A stretch of 59,929 bases of DNA from assembly GCA_017617335.1 (NCBI GenBank), contig JAFZWK010000035.1, positions 1-59,929 of the forward strand, in the 5' to 3' direction. The notes beneath the pieces are model-generated. The model made no database searches, had not been told where the DNA came from, and saw nothing but the letters and a program-made list of their open reading frames with translations. Below, piece after piece: positions 43,783 through 53,360 of the stretch (the first letter of the stretch is position 1; each line of letters begins with the position of its first letter). The DNA comes from Bacteroidaceae bacterium. GTDB taxonomy: Bacteria > Bacteroidota > Bacteroidia > Bacteroidales > Bacteroidaceae. The translations under genes were made by a program, and so were the position numbers.

Positions 43783-45548
43783 TTTTAATAGTATACGTCA
43801 CTGAGGTTGGCCGCCAGTTGGCTCAACGGATACTTCAGGAATTACCCTCTTGTCACATGATGCCTGTCAAGGCTTTTTCAGCCGAGAATTTTCGCAACAG
43901 CGAAGGAATCATCTTCATTGGCGCCTTAGGTATCTGTGTCCGTACGATAGTCCCTTACATAAAGGCCAAACAGAACGATCCTGCCGTGCTATGTGTGGAC
44001 AGTGGTGGTAACTATGTCATTAGTGTGTTGAGCGGTCATGTGGGGGGAGCCAACGAGTTGACTAAACGGATCTCACACGTTCTGGGATGCCAACCTGTGA
44101 TTACTACTCAGAGCGACAATCAGGGGCTGTGGGCTCTCGACCTGTTGGCTGAGCAATATGGATGGCAGGAGGAACATAGTGGAGGCAGGATTAATCACAT
44201 CATCTTCCATTATGTAGGCAAGAAGCCTACAGTCCTGAAGTTGGATGTCCGAGGGGATAAGGGGGCGCAGTATATGGAGCGTACCCGTCAGTCTCATGTC
44301 AGTCTATATGGCGGGGAAGTCATTCCTGAAGAGAGTCTACTTGTTGCCGTCAGTCCCTATTTCCGTCCCGCCGAGGAGAATTTCAAGAGCACTCTTGTCT
44401 ATCATCCTCCTGTCTTGCATCTGGGTGTGGGATGTGCTCATGATTGTGACCCTTCCGATTTGCCTCTTCTCATTCGTGAGAAGCTTCACGAACATAATCT
44501 CAGTGAGAAGAGCATTGCCACCATCGATACCATTCCCCTGAAAGCTGACGAGCCTCTTATGCAAGCTCTTCAGATGGCTTTCCCATGGGCACGTTTCGTG
44601 GTTCATCTTAACAAGGAGTTAGAAGGCATTACAGTTCCTAATCCCAGCGAATATGCCCAGAAATATATAGGTATTCCCAGTGTGAGTGAGGCGTGTGCTC
44701 TGACGTATGGTCCCCTGTTGATGGAAAAAGAGAAAATTATGGGGAGGTGCACGATAGCTGTCTCTATCTCTCAGGAAAAGGCTCTTGGAGGGCATGTCGA
44801 AATTGTGGGAGCTGGTCCTGGCGACCCAGAGTTGGTGAGTCTTCGTGGCATTCGTTTCCTGCAACAGGCTGACCTCATCCTTTATGCTGGTTCTCTGGTT
44901 CCAGAGGAACTGACACGTTATGCGAAGGCAGGTTGCACAGTCCGCTCCTCAGCCTCTATGGATTTGGAGGAACAATTTGCCCTGATGAAGGAGTTTTATG
45001 ACAAAGGTCTGTTGGTGGTGCGTCTCCACACAGGTGATCCCTGTATCTATGGTGCCATTCAGGAGCAGATGGCCTATTTCGACCAGCATGGTATGCATTA
45101 CCACATCACTCCAGGAATCAGCAGCTTTTTGGCTGCGGCGGCTGAGTTGCGCAGTCAGTTTACTATTCCTGAAAAGTGTCAGACCATCATCCTGACACGT
45201 GGTGAGGGGCGTACTTTGATGCCTGAACTCGAAAAGCTTCATCTCTTGGCTGCTCACCAGAGTACTATGTGTATCTTTCTCAGCGCTTCGTTGGCCCAGC
45301 AGGTTCAGGATGAACTTCTCGCTGGCGGCTATCCTCCCGAAACTCCTGTAGCGGCCTGCTACAAGCTCACATGGCCTGACCAGCAGATATACAGAGGTCA
45401 GCTACAGAATCTGGCGCAGATCATTGCCGATCATCATCTCACTCTGACCACCATGATCGTGGTGGGTGAGGCGATTGACAACCGCGAAGGACTGAGCCGA
45501 CTCTACGACGGGCATTTCACTCACATGTTCAGAAAAGGTCGACCATGA
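43779..45548 (+). CDS. cbiG-cobM: CbiG-CobM fusion: cobalt-precorrin-5A hydrolase and precorrin-4 C11-methyltransferase
   Basis: A 589-residue bifunctional protein. Residues 1-330 are CbiG, which opens the delta-lactone and releases acetaldehyde (GALGICVRTIVPYI, VLSGHVGGANELT). Residues about 338-589 are the C11-methyltransferase CobM/CbiF (EIVGAGPGDPELVSL at 341-355; RLHTGDPCIYGA). CbiG belongs to the early-cobalt pathway, so the route here is anaerobic. Overlaps of 4 bp join it to both neighbours. Confidence 0.92.
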   Translation: MILIVYVTEVGRQLAQRILQELPSCHMMPVKAFSAENFRNSEGIIFIGALGICVRTIVPYIKAKQNDPAVLCVDSGGNYVISVLSGHVGGANELTKRISHVLGCQPVITTQSDNQGLWALDLLAEQYGWQEEHSGGRINHIIFHYVGKKPTVLKLDVRGDKGAQYMERTRQSHVSLYGGEVIPEESLLVAVSPYFRPAEENFKSTLVYHPPVLHLGVGCAHDCDPSDLPLLIREKLHEHNLSEKSIATIDTIPLKADEPLMQALQMAFPWARFVVHLNKELEGITVPNPSEYAQKYIGIPSVSEACALTYGPLLMEKEKIMGRCTIAVSISQEKALGGHVEIVGAGPGDPELVSLRGIRFLQQADLILYAGSLVPEELTRYAKAGCTVRSSASMDLEEQFALMKEFYDKGLLVVRLHTGDPCIYGAIQEQMAYFDQHGMHYHITPGISSFLAAAAELRSQFTIPEKCQTIILTRGEGRTLMPELEKLHLLAAHQSTMCIFLSASLAQQVQDELLAGGYPPETPVAACYKLTWPDQQIYRGQLQNLAQIIADHHLTLTTMIVVGEAIDNREGLSRLYDGHFTHMFRKGRP

Positions 45549-47278
45549 TACTCATCTTTGGAGGTACAACGGAAGGGCGCATGGCCGTGGAGGTGTGTGA
45601 AGTTGCAGGTAACCCCTTCTACTATTCTACTAAGGGAGGTTCTCAGGAGGTTCCTCTCCATTATGGCGTGCGTCTTACAGGAGCCTTGACTGCCGATGGG
45701 ATACGTCAGTTCGTTGCTGAGCACGAGGTGCGCTGTATCGTAGATGCTGCCCATCCCTTTGCTCAAGAGCTTCATGCCTGCGTTGCTGATGCGGGCCTAC
45801 CTGTCATCCGACTCGAACGCACCTTTTGCCACCATTATTCAGAAATGAATTATTGCAAGGACTTTACAGATGCCGTGACTCGTCTCAACGTCTCGCCTAC
45901 CAAGTGCCTGTTGGCCCTGTCTGGAGTGAACACCATCCCCCAATTACGCGACTACTGGCAGCATCATCGCACCTTCTTCCGTATCCTGCGCAGACCTGAA
46001 AGTATCCACTTGGCTTGCCAGAATCGGTTTCCCTCGCAGAATCTCATCTACTATGCTGATGAAATGTCCCTTCCGACCAGAGAGCAGGAAAAGGAACTCA
46101 TGCAGCAGGTGGGTTGCGATGCAATCCTGACCAAGGAAAGCGGCCGAAGCGGAGGTTTCGAGGCCAAGGTAGAGGCAGCCCTGCAATTGGGTTTGCAAGT
46201 CTACGTGGTGAGTCGTCCTCAGTTGCCTGCCGAGTGGATCTATGTGACAGGGCAACATGGGTTGCGTCGAGCCATCGAACGTCTGGTGCCTGACTTCTTT
46301 CCGCTTCGCACGGGTTTTACTACAGGGGCTTGCGCTACGGCAGCAGTCAAGGCAGCCCTCATCTCCCTTCTCTCTGACGAGCAACCTGACGAGGTTCATT
46401 TCTCCCTGCCTGATGGTGAGGTAATGGCCATCCCAGTGGAAGTCAGTCGTAAAGGTGTGGCTATGGTTGTGAAGGATTTTAGCGACGACCCTGACGTGAC
46501 ACGTGGTTGCCGTATCACGGCTCAGGTGGAATGGGGACACGATGGAATCCGCTTCCTGCGAGGTAATGGGGTGGGACGCGTCACGTTGCCAGGCTTGGGT
46601 ATTCCTGTAGGGGAGCCTGCCATCAATCCTACACCTCGTCAGATGATCATTCAGGAGGTACGGAATCTCACAGATTCCGATGTGGACATCACTCTTTCTG
46701 TGGAGGATGGTGAGCAGCTTGCCCTGAAGACTTTCAATCCTCGTGTGGGCGTGCTGGATGGAATCAGCATCATCGGCACCTCGGGCATCGTCTCTCCGCT
46801 CAGTAACGAGGCTTTTGTCCAAAGCATCGAGCGCGAATTGCAGGTAGCGCGAGCCATCGGATGCCGACAGATTGGTTTTGCTTCTGGCCGACGTGGAGAA
46901 GAGGCGCTTCATGCCACAGAGCCTGACCTGCGCGTGATTCATTATGGCAACCTCATTGGTCGCAGCCTTCAGATGGCTCACGAGCAAGGTTTCCAGCGTG
47001 CTGTGGTGGGCATCATGATAGGCAAGGCTGTCAAGTTGGCAGAAGGGAACCTCGACACCCATTCGCACAAAGTAGTGATGAACAAGGACTTCCTGCGTCA
47101 AGTGGCTGGACCCGTTGACGCTGCCAAGATAGACGGAATCACCCTGGCTCGCGAGCTCTGGCAGGTCATGCCTCCCTCTTTCTTTCAGAAAATCAGGGAA
47201 CTTTGCTATCAACATTGTAGAACCGTATTCCCTTCAGGGGAACTTGAAATCCGACTTATATGCGACAATCCAGCATGA
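45545..47278 (+). CDS. cobK-cbiD: CobK-CbiD fusion: precorrin-6A reductase and C1-methyltransferase
   Basis: A 577-residue bifunctional enzyme. Residues 1-245 are the NADPH-dependent CobK/CbiJ reductase (ILIFGGTTEGR at 2-12; IVDAAHPFAQE near 65-75). From residue 251 it is CbiD, the cobalt-precorrin-5B C1-methyltransferase (RTGFTTGACATAAVKAAL, 255-272). The pairing of these consecutive or near-consecutive steps follows the fusion pattern of this cluster. Its end overlaps the permease gene by 19 bp. Confidence 0.92.
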   Translation: MILIFGGTTEGRMAVEVCEVAGNPFYYSTKGGSQEVPLHYGVRLTGALTADGIRQFVAEHEVRCIVDAAHPFAQELHACVADAGLPVIRLERTFCHHYSEMNYCKDFTDAVTRLNVSPTKCLLALSGVNTIPQLRDYWQHHRTFFRILRRPESIHLACQNRFPSQNLIYYADEMSLPTREQEKELMQQVGCDAILTKESGRSGGFEAKVEAALQLGLQVYVVSRPQLPAEWIYVTGQHGLRRAIERLVPDFFPLRTGFTTGACATAAVKAALISLLSDEQPDEVHFSLPDGEVMAIPVEVSRKGVAMVVKDFSDDPDVTRGCRITAQVEWGHDGIRFLRGNGVGRVTLPGLGIPVGEPAINPTPRQMIIQEVRNLTDSDVDITLSVEDGEQLALKTFNPRVGVLDGISIIGTSGIVSPLSNEAFVQSIERELQVARAIGCRQIGFASGRRGEEALHATEPDLRVIHYGNLIGRSLQMAHEQGFQRAVVGIMIGKAVKLAEGNLDTHSHKVVMNKDFLRQVAGPVDAAKIDGITLARELWQVMPPSFFQKIRELCYQHCRTVFPSGELEIRLICDNPA

Positions 47279-48273
47279 TGATTCTGCTCATTCTGAGCAT
47301 TCCTTTTTTTGCCCTTCTCAATCTGACGATAGGCTCAGTAGAGATTCCTCTCAATGAGGTGTTCAGCATTCTCGCTGGTCAGGGCTCAGATTCTCAGGTG
47401 TGGATCAACATAGTGTTGCGCACTCGCCTCCCTCAGACGCTCACGGCCATTGCCTGTGGGTCAGGTCTCGCGGTGGCAGGTTTGGAGATGCAGACCGTTT
47501 TCCATAACCCGTTGGCTGGCCCCTCTGTATTGGGTATCTCAAGTGCCGCCAGTTTGGGCGTGGCTTTTGTCGTCCTGTTGAATGGAACCGTTGGAGGAGG
47601 CATCATGACTCAATTCGGCTTCTTCGGCAACACGGCTCTCACGTTGGCTGCCATGATGGGAGCTGTGGGAGTCATGTCGATCATCGTGTTCCTCTCCCAG
47701 CGTGTGCGCAACAACGTCACGCTGCTCATTGTGGGCGTGCTGATAGGCTACATTGCATCAGCCATCATCGGAGTGCTCAAGTATTTCAGCAGCGAGGAGG
47801 ATATCCGCGCATACGTCATTTGGGGATTGGGTAGTTTTGCTCGAGTGACGGGTGGTCAAGTGTATGTCTTCGTGGCGTTGATGGCCGTTATCCTACCCTT
47901 CACGCTTCTTCTGGTCAAGCCTCTCAACATGTTGCTTCTGGGTGAGCGATACGCTGTCAACCTGGGGCTCAACCTTCGTCGTGCCCGCCTTTTCATCATC
48001 CTCTCGGCCAGCGTGCTGATAGCCATCGTCACGGCCTATTGCGGCCCCATCATGTTCCTTGGTCTGGCCGTTCCCCACATTTGCCGAGGTCTCTTTCACA
48101 CGTCCGATCATCGCCTCTTGCTTCCTGGTTCGCTCTTCTGTGGTGCCTCGCTGGCTCTCGTCTGCAATCTCGTTGCCCGCCTGCCAGGCTTTGAGGGTGC
48201 GCTACCCATCAACTCTGTAACTTCGCTCATCGGAGCCCCTGTGGCCCTTTATGTCCTGCTTAGAAAGAAATGA
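47260..48273 (+). CDS. btuC: BtuC-like permease of a cobalamin/iron-siderophore ABC importer
   Basis: A 337-residue FecCD-family permease with about ten membrane segments. It carries typical motifs: LRTRLPQTLTAIACGSGLAVAG, NPLAGPSVLGISSAASLG and the late FLGLAVPHICRGLF. Placed among corrin genes and matching the BtuF-like protein upstream, it probably imports cobalamin or cobinamide. The ATPase (BtuD) is not adjacent and must be encoded elsewhere. It overlaps the next gene by 4 bp. Confidence 0.9.
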   Translation: MRQSSMMILLILSIPFFALLNLTIGSVEIPLNEVFSILAGQGSDSQVWINIVLRTRLPQTLTAIACGSGLAVAGLEMQTVFHNPLAGPSVLGISSAASLGVAFVVLLNGTVGGGIMTQFGFFGNTALTLAAMMGAVGVMSIIVFLSQRVRNNVTLLIVGVLIGYIASAIIGVLKYFSSEEDIRAYVIWGLGSFARVTGGQVYVFVALMAVILPFTLLLVKPLNMLLLGERYAVNLGLNLRRARLFIILSASVLIAIVTAYCGPIMFLGLAVPHICRGLFHTSDHRLLLPGSLFCGASLALVCNLVARLPGFEGALPINSVTSLIGAPVALYVLLRKK

Positions 48274-48941
48274 AACATATCCCTTCCCTGCTCATCGGAG
48301 CAGCATCGTCCAATAGTGGAAAGACCACAATCACCATGGGGTTACAGCGTGCTCTCGTGCGCAGGGGTCTTCAGGTGCAGCCTTTCAAATGCGGGCCTGA
48401 CTACATCGATCCCATTTTCCATCAGATGGCCACTGGTCGCGAGTCCGTCAATCTCGATACCTTCCTCTCTTCGGCCGACCATATCCGCCAGCTCTTCCAT
48501 CAGTATGCAAAGGGGGCCGACGTGTGCATTATCGAAGGTGTAATGGGCCTCTTCGACGGCTACTCCGCTTCCAAGGGGAGCAGCGCCGAGATAGCCATGC
48601 TGCTCGATGTGCCTGTCGTGCTGGTCGTAAATGCCCGCTCTATGGCTTACAGCGCAGCGCCACTTCTCTACGGCTACCTCCATTTCCAGCCTCGCTTGCG
48701 CATCGCGGGTGTTATCTTCAATATGGTGGGGTCAAGCCAACACGTTGAGTCGCTGAAGTTGACGTGTCAGGATGTGGGAGTCGACTGCTTGGGGTTTCTG
48801 CCTCGAAATCCTCGTCTTTCCATCCCCAGCCGTCATTTGGGTCTGACCGTCTCTGAGCAGCAGGGAATGGAGCAGCTCATCTGTCTGGCTGCCGATGAAG
48901 TTGAGCAGCATGTGGAACTGGATAAAATCCTTGCCTTATGA
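48270..48941 (+). CDS. cbiA: Cobyrinate a,c-diamide synthase, N-terminal synthetase half
   Basis: The 223 residues match the first half of CbiA/CobB, which amidates the a and c side chains of cobyrinate using ATP and glutamine. The P-loop GAASSNSGKTT is at residues 10-20, with CGPDYIDPIFH and IIEGVMGLFDG following. CbiA is usually about 430-460 residues in one chain; here it ends after DKILAL at a TGA that overlaps the ATG of the next gene, which holds the glutaminase half. A two-unit repeat array is embedded near the end. Both halves look intact, so a two-subunit enzyme or a recent frameshift are both possible. Confidence 0.85.
   Translation: MKHIPSLLIGAASSNSGKTTITMGLQRALVRRGLQVQPFKCGPDYIDPIFHQMATGRESVNLDTFLSSADHIRQLFHQYAKGADVCIIEGVMGLFDGYSASKGSSAEIAMLLDVPVVLVVNARSMAYSAAPLLYGYLHFQPRLRIAGVIFNMVGSSQHVESLKLTCQDVGVDCLGFLPRNPRLSIPSRHLGLTVSEQQGMEQLICLAADEVEQHVELDKILAL
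48739..48768. repeat. 22-bp-periodic palindrome array, locus 4 (two units, inside cbiA)
   Basis: AACACGTT at 48739 and GACGTGTC at 48761 begin exactly 22 bp apart and have opposite centre orientation. They lie in the coding sequence of the cbiA N-terminal half, encoding SQHVESLKLTCQ. The spacer starts GAGTC, as does one spacer at locus 3. Confidence 0.55.
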
Positions 48942-49522
48942 ATATCTGTGTAGCTCGCGACGAGGCTTTCAATTTCACTTATCGCGCCAATTTGGATTCG
49001 CTGGCTCGTCTGGGACAGGTCAGCTTCTTCTCACCGCTTCGCGACTCTCGCCTGCCTGCCTGCTCTCTACTTTATCTGCCTGGCGGCTATCCTGAGTTAT
49101 ATGCCCAGCAACTTGCGGCCAACGACTCCATGCGATGCAGTATCCGCGATTTTGCTCTCTCTAATGGACATGTTTATGCTGAGTGCGGAGGTTTTATGTA
49201 TTTGTGTCAGGAGATAGATGGCCAGCCTATGTGCGGAGTGTTTCCTCTGCGGGCCACCATGCAGGATGCGCGTCTTCACTTGGGTTATCGCCAGATGGAG
49301 TGGCAGGGTCGGCGACTTCGCGGTCATGAATTCCACTATAGTAGGGTGTGTCCCTCCACGTTGCCTGCCGATGTTACCGCTCTCGTTCTCCAGCAGACAG
49401 CCAGTGGTCAGCCTGTTGATACTCCACTCTATCTCTTTCATCATGTCATAGCTGGCTACACCCATTGGTATTGGGCAGAAGGGGACGTTCCCTTCCCTTT
49501 CTTTCCTGACTTGTTGATGTAA
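48938..49522 (+). CDS. cbiA: Cobyrinate a,c-diamide synthase, C-terminal glutaminase half
   Basis: These 194 residues are the second half of CbiA: the linking motif ICVARDEAFNFTY at 3-15, the class-I-like (GATase-3) domain with nucleophile Cys83 in YAECGGFMYL, and a catalytic-type His in HEFHYS near 130-135. It would supply ammonia from glutamine to the synthetase half. The ATGA overlap with the first half allows coupled translation. No further corrin gene follows; the next 570 bp are non-coding. Confidence 0.85.
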   Translation: MNICVARDEAFNFTYRANLDSLARLGQVSFFSPLRDSRLPACSLLYLPGGYPELYAQQLAANDSMRCSIRDFALSNGHVYAECGGFMYLCQEIDGQPMCGVFPLRATMQDARLHLGYRQMEWQGRRLRGHEFHYSRVCPSTLPADVTALVLQQTASGQPVDTPLYLFHHVIAGYTHWYWAEGDVPFPFFPDLLM

Positions 49523-49728
49523 TGGGAAAGATGTAAAACTGAAAGCAGAAAAGGGATGTTCACCCTTGCAGCCCTTTGATAAGGAAAAGACGAAAGTTTG
49601 TGTGTGTCTTTAAGGGCCGAAATAAGTTCAGAAACCCCTCTCCTAGGGAGGTTCAGGGATACTTGGATTCCATTTTTACTCTCACTTCTTTTGGACGGAA
49701 ACAGGGAAACAGATGCGACCTCAGACAC

Positions 49729-49802
49729 AACGTGTTGAAACCTCAAAGATAACGTGTTGAAACCTTAAAGACAACGTGTTGTGTTGACGATTTCAACGTT
49801 TA
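49729..49802. repeat. 22-bp-periodic palindrome array, locus 5 (three units plus one degenerate)
   Basis: AACGTGTT occurs at 49729, 49751 and 49773, exactly 22 bp apart, with a decayed copy (AACGTTTA) at 49795. All have the GT centre, opposite to loci 2 and 3. The first two 14-bp spacers are nearly identical (GAAACCTCAAAGAT and GAAACCTTAAAGAC). The array lies in the 570-bp gap after cbiA; the rest of the gap is AT-rich and shows no gene or clear terminator. Confidence 0.85.
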
Positions 49803-50094
49803 GCAAGAGGTCGGCATTCTCCTTGTTCAGGACTTCGATCTTGAAGAGAGCGTTGTAGCCTGCAAGACTTTAGGAGTTTCCAAACTTTTCAATCAATTTT
49901 TACTAATTCCTTCGAAAAGTATAGGAATCTTTGAAGAAAAAGAAGTTTTTCCAAAAAAAAGTTGTGTCTTTACTCCCGATTTACAACAGGAAGACAAAAA
50001 AACATAACTCAAGGTACTGCATGTGAATGCACCTAACACACTAGAAACCAGAAACATAAACATAAAGATATAAAAAATTGTAACAATAAGAGAA

Positions 50095-53000
50095 ATGAAG
50101 CATCAATTTACCCGAATGTGCCTGGCAATATTGTTTGCTGGGCTGGCTGTAGGGGCGAAAGCCGATTTGCAGCAAAACGAGGAAGGATTTTATCTCATCA
50201 ACAACGCTGCCGATTTGGTAGCCTTTTCTGAACTGGTGAACAGTGGAGAGTTTGGCGTAAATGCCATGTTGACGGCTGACATTGATATGAGTAGTGTGGA
50301 GAACTTTACCCCTATCGGATGCTTTGGCAACGGAGCCGACGATAAATTTTACGGCATTTTTGATGGACAGGGACATAAAATTAGTCATCTTACTATCAAC
50401 CATCCTGATAAGCAGGCCGTGGGATTCATCAACACAGGACACGACAACACTCACGTGGTGGTGAAGAATTTCTGGCTTGATGAAACATGTACCATCATCG
50501 GTAACTCTCAGGTGGGTATGATAGGTAATCACAATCACGGCGAGGCTACTTTCGAAAACTTGGGTAATGCTGGTAAGGTAACGGGTACTAGTCACACTTC
50601 TGGTCTGTTAGGACGTGCATGGTCGCAATCGGGCAATACAATCGACCTCATTGCTTGCTGGACCATAAGCGAAGTAACCTCGACTGAAGGTGCCGGCCTG
50701 CTTTGCGGGTGGGCCAGCGGATCTTCTACCTATCAGCTTACTGACTGCTGGACAGCGGGAATCCTGGAGGCTCCCACAAACGGATATGTGGTGCGTGGCC
50801 CAGCCTCTTTGGTCTTCAATAACGTGTGGACGCTGAATGGTGAGCAGAGGGGAGTTGAGAATTTTCTGGAGGAAGACCTGGCTAACGGTGGCCTCTGTTA
50901 TTACATAAACGCCAACCAGAGCCAGTTCAAATGGTATCAGAGACACTGGGGCAGGATCCCTATCCCGTTACGGACAATTCTCACGGTACCGTCTATCTAA
51001 CAGAAGGTATTGGCTGCAACGGCAGAGCAAAAGGTGATGTCCCGTTTAGCAACACAGACAACGGAGTGAGTGCTGATCCTGATCCCCATGTTTTTGAGAA
51101 TGGACTCTGCTCCGTTTGCGGACAGTTGCCAGAAGCCGAAGACGGATTCTATGAAATCTCAAGTGCAGTCGCACTTGTGAAGTTCAGCGAGATGGTAAAT
51201 AGTGGTTTAGCACAAATCAATGGTCGCCTAACAGCAGACATCGACATGGCGAGCATTAATTTCATGCCTATTGGTTTATTTGGCGACAATAGCCCAAATC
51301 AGATTAACTACTATGGAACGTTTGATGGTGCAAAACATATTATCTCGAATCTTTACATCGAAACAGATGAATTGTATGAGGCTGGTCTCTTCAGCCGTGC
51401 TTACAGGGCTACAGTAAGAGATTTGGGAGTTGTGAATGCTACGATAATGTCGAACAACGGTAGCGGCCGTATCGGAGTCATTGCAGGTTTCAACCGTGAA
51501 AGCAACTTCATTAATTGTTGGTCTGCAGGCGAAATACAACTTACCTGTACGGATGAGGCTATAGAATCACCCTAGATAGGTGGTATTGCTGGAAATACCA
51601 ACAATACAGGAAAGTTTACAAATTGTTGGAGCACTTACGGAAGTGTGTTGTGTACAGGTGGTGGAACGTACACTAATTGCTATGGCTTTGACACCAATCC
51701 TGACATTATACAGGATGCTCTGAGTGGTGTCCTCTGTTATAAACTCAATGGAGAATCTTTTATGAATCCGGAATGGTTCCAGGATTTGGGTAAAGACGGT
51801 TATCCCTCGCAGAATGCAGAGAAAGGTATTGTTTACAAGAAAGTCAACGGATACGAAAGCCTCAATCCTCAAGAAGAGACTTCGTTCTCGACATTCCTTG
51901 CAAACATGATATCCATAGCCTTTCTTGGCTGCACACTCCCTCAGACCGGCATCCTGCGCGTTCCTTCTACTATCGTCGATCATGGTACTTCCTATCGGGT
52001 AAGTGCCATTCGTGCCCGTGCCATGGCAGGACAAGAAATTGTTACGGCCATTCTTCCTGAGCGATTAGACACCATTGGTCAGGATGCTTTTTATGGTTGT
52101 TCCTATCTCATGAACGTAAGTGGGCTGAAAGAGGTTGGTGTCTGCGAAGCATACGCTTTCTCCAGGACGGCTTTTACCTCCATTGATTGGAGACAGTTTA
52201 CGATAGGGAAGCTTGGTCATGGTGTTTTTGCAGGTTGTACCCAACTTACAGAAGTCCGTCTCCCTTCTCAACTCACCATTCTTCCAGAGGCACTTTTCCG
52301 CGATTGTACTTCTCTCAAAGCGGTTAATACATCCTCTCTTCCCCTGACTAAAATCGAGGCTCGTGCCTTTGCTGGTTGCACTTCCCTGCCGACTCTTGAG
52401 TTGCCAGCAACTCTTAAAGAGATAGGTGATGAAGCTTTCGCCTTCATGACTTCTCTCCCTTCCATTTCCCTGCCTTCTTCCATCACCACCATAGGTGCTT
52501 TCGCTTTTCGAGGTTGCACTCAGTTACAGACTCTTAAACTGCCTGATGAGCTTGTTTCGCTTGACGTTTCTCCTTTCCTTGGTTGCAGTTCCCTGCGCGA
52601 AGTCAACTTGCCTAAGAAACTTTCAGATATAGACGAAAAGTATATCTTTGCAGACTGTCCCGCTCTCGAATCCATCAACATGTCTGAAGGATCCTATTAT
52701 TACAGTAGCATCGACGGAGTCCTCTATGATCAGCGAGGCAATAAGATAATAGCCTATCCTGCTGTCCGCAGTCACCACACTCCACCCACACTCCGCACCA
52801 CCTCGCAACCTTTTGCTCCTGGAGCCCTCATGGGATGCCAGCTCACTCCAGCCATCTCGTTGCCTTCCCCTGTTACCGTTCTGCCTCGTGAGGTTTTTGC
52901 CAAGACGACAGGCTTAGAAAAAGTGGAGATTCCCAGTCGCTCTAATCTTACCACCATCGATTCACGCGCTTTTGCCTATAGCCGTGACCTTATATCCGTT

Positions 53001-53357
53001 ACTCTGCCCGCCAAACTGAAAACCATCGGCAATGCTGCCTTCTTTGGCTGTTCCCAGATCAGCAACGTCTACGCTCTTTCGTCTAATCCCCCTACATTGA
53101 CTGATCCTGTCTTCGCCTCCACCGTCTATGCCTCAGCCATCCTTCATACTCCCATTGGCAAAGCTGCCACTTATTCAGCCGCCCCTGGTTGGATGCTTTT
53201 TCAGGACATTCAGGACGATGGAGCCACAAATATTGAAATACCAACTTCAGAAGAAGGAGTACAGGCGACAGAAACGTATGATCTCTTTGGCAGACGTGTC
53301 AGTCACCCCATCCGAGGTATCTATATTAGCAATGGACACAAAACATTAATTCGATAA
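50095..53357 (+). pseudogene. GLUG/BspA-type surface protein gene, broken by frameshift and amber stop
   Basis: The three consecutive open frames are one ancestral gene of about 1086 codons. It has a signal peptide (MKHQFTRMCLAILFAGLAVG), two GLUG blocks (AADLVAFSELVNSGEF, then FDGQGHKISHL), BspA-type leucine-rich repeats from about 52050 (IGDEAFAFMTSLPSISLP style) and a sorting-type tail (YDLFGRRVSHPIRGIYI). At 50941-50942 an extra AG shifts the frame: WYQ-AG-TLGQDPYP restores the paralogue's WYQTLGQDANP. At 51573-51575 a TAG interrupts the frame within ESP-stop-IGGIAGNT. Two lesions make loss of function likely. An intact GLUG paralogue lies at 54351-59672. Confidence 0.85.
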
Positions 53358-53360
53358 GTC

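Noticed and set aside
21710-49802. The 22-bp arrays as CRISPR or direct-repeat arrays
   Set aside because: The shared part is only 8 bp, the spacers are 14 bp, no cas genes are present, and two loci are inside coding sequence.
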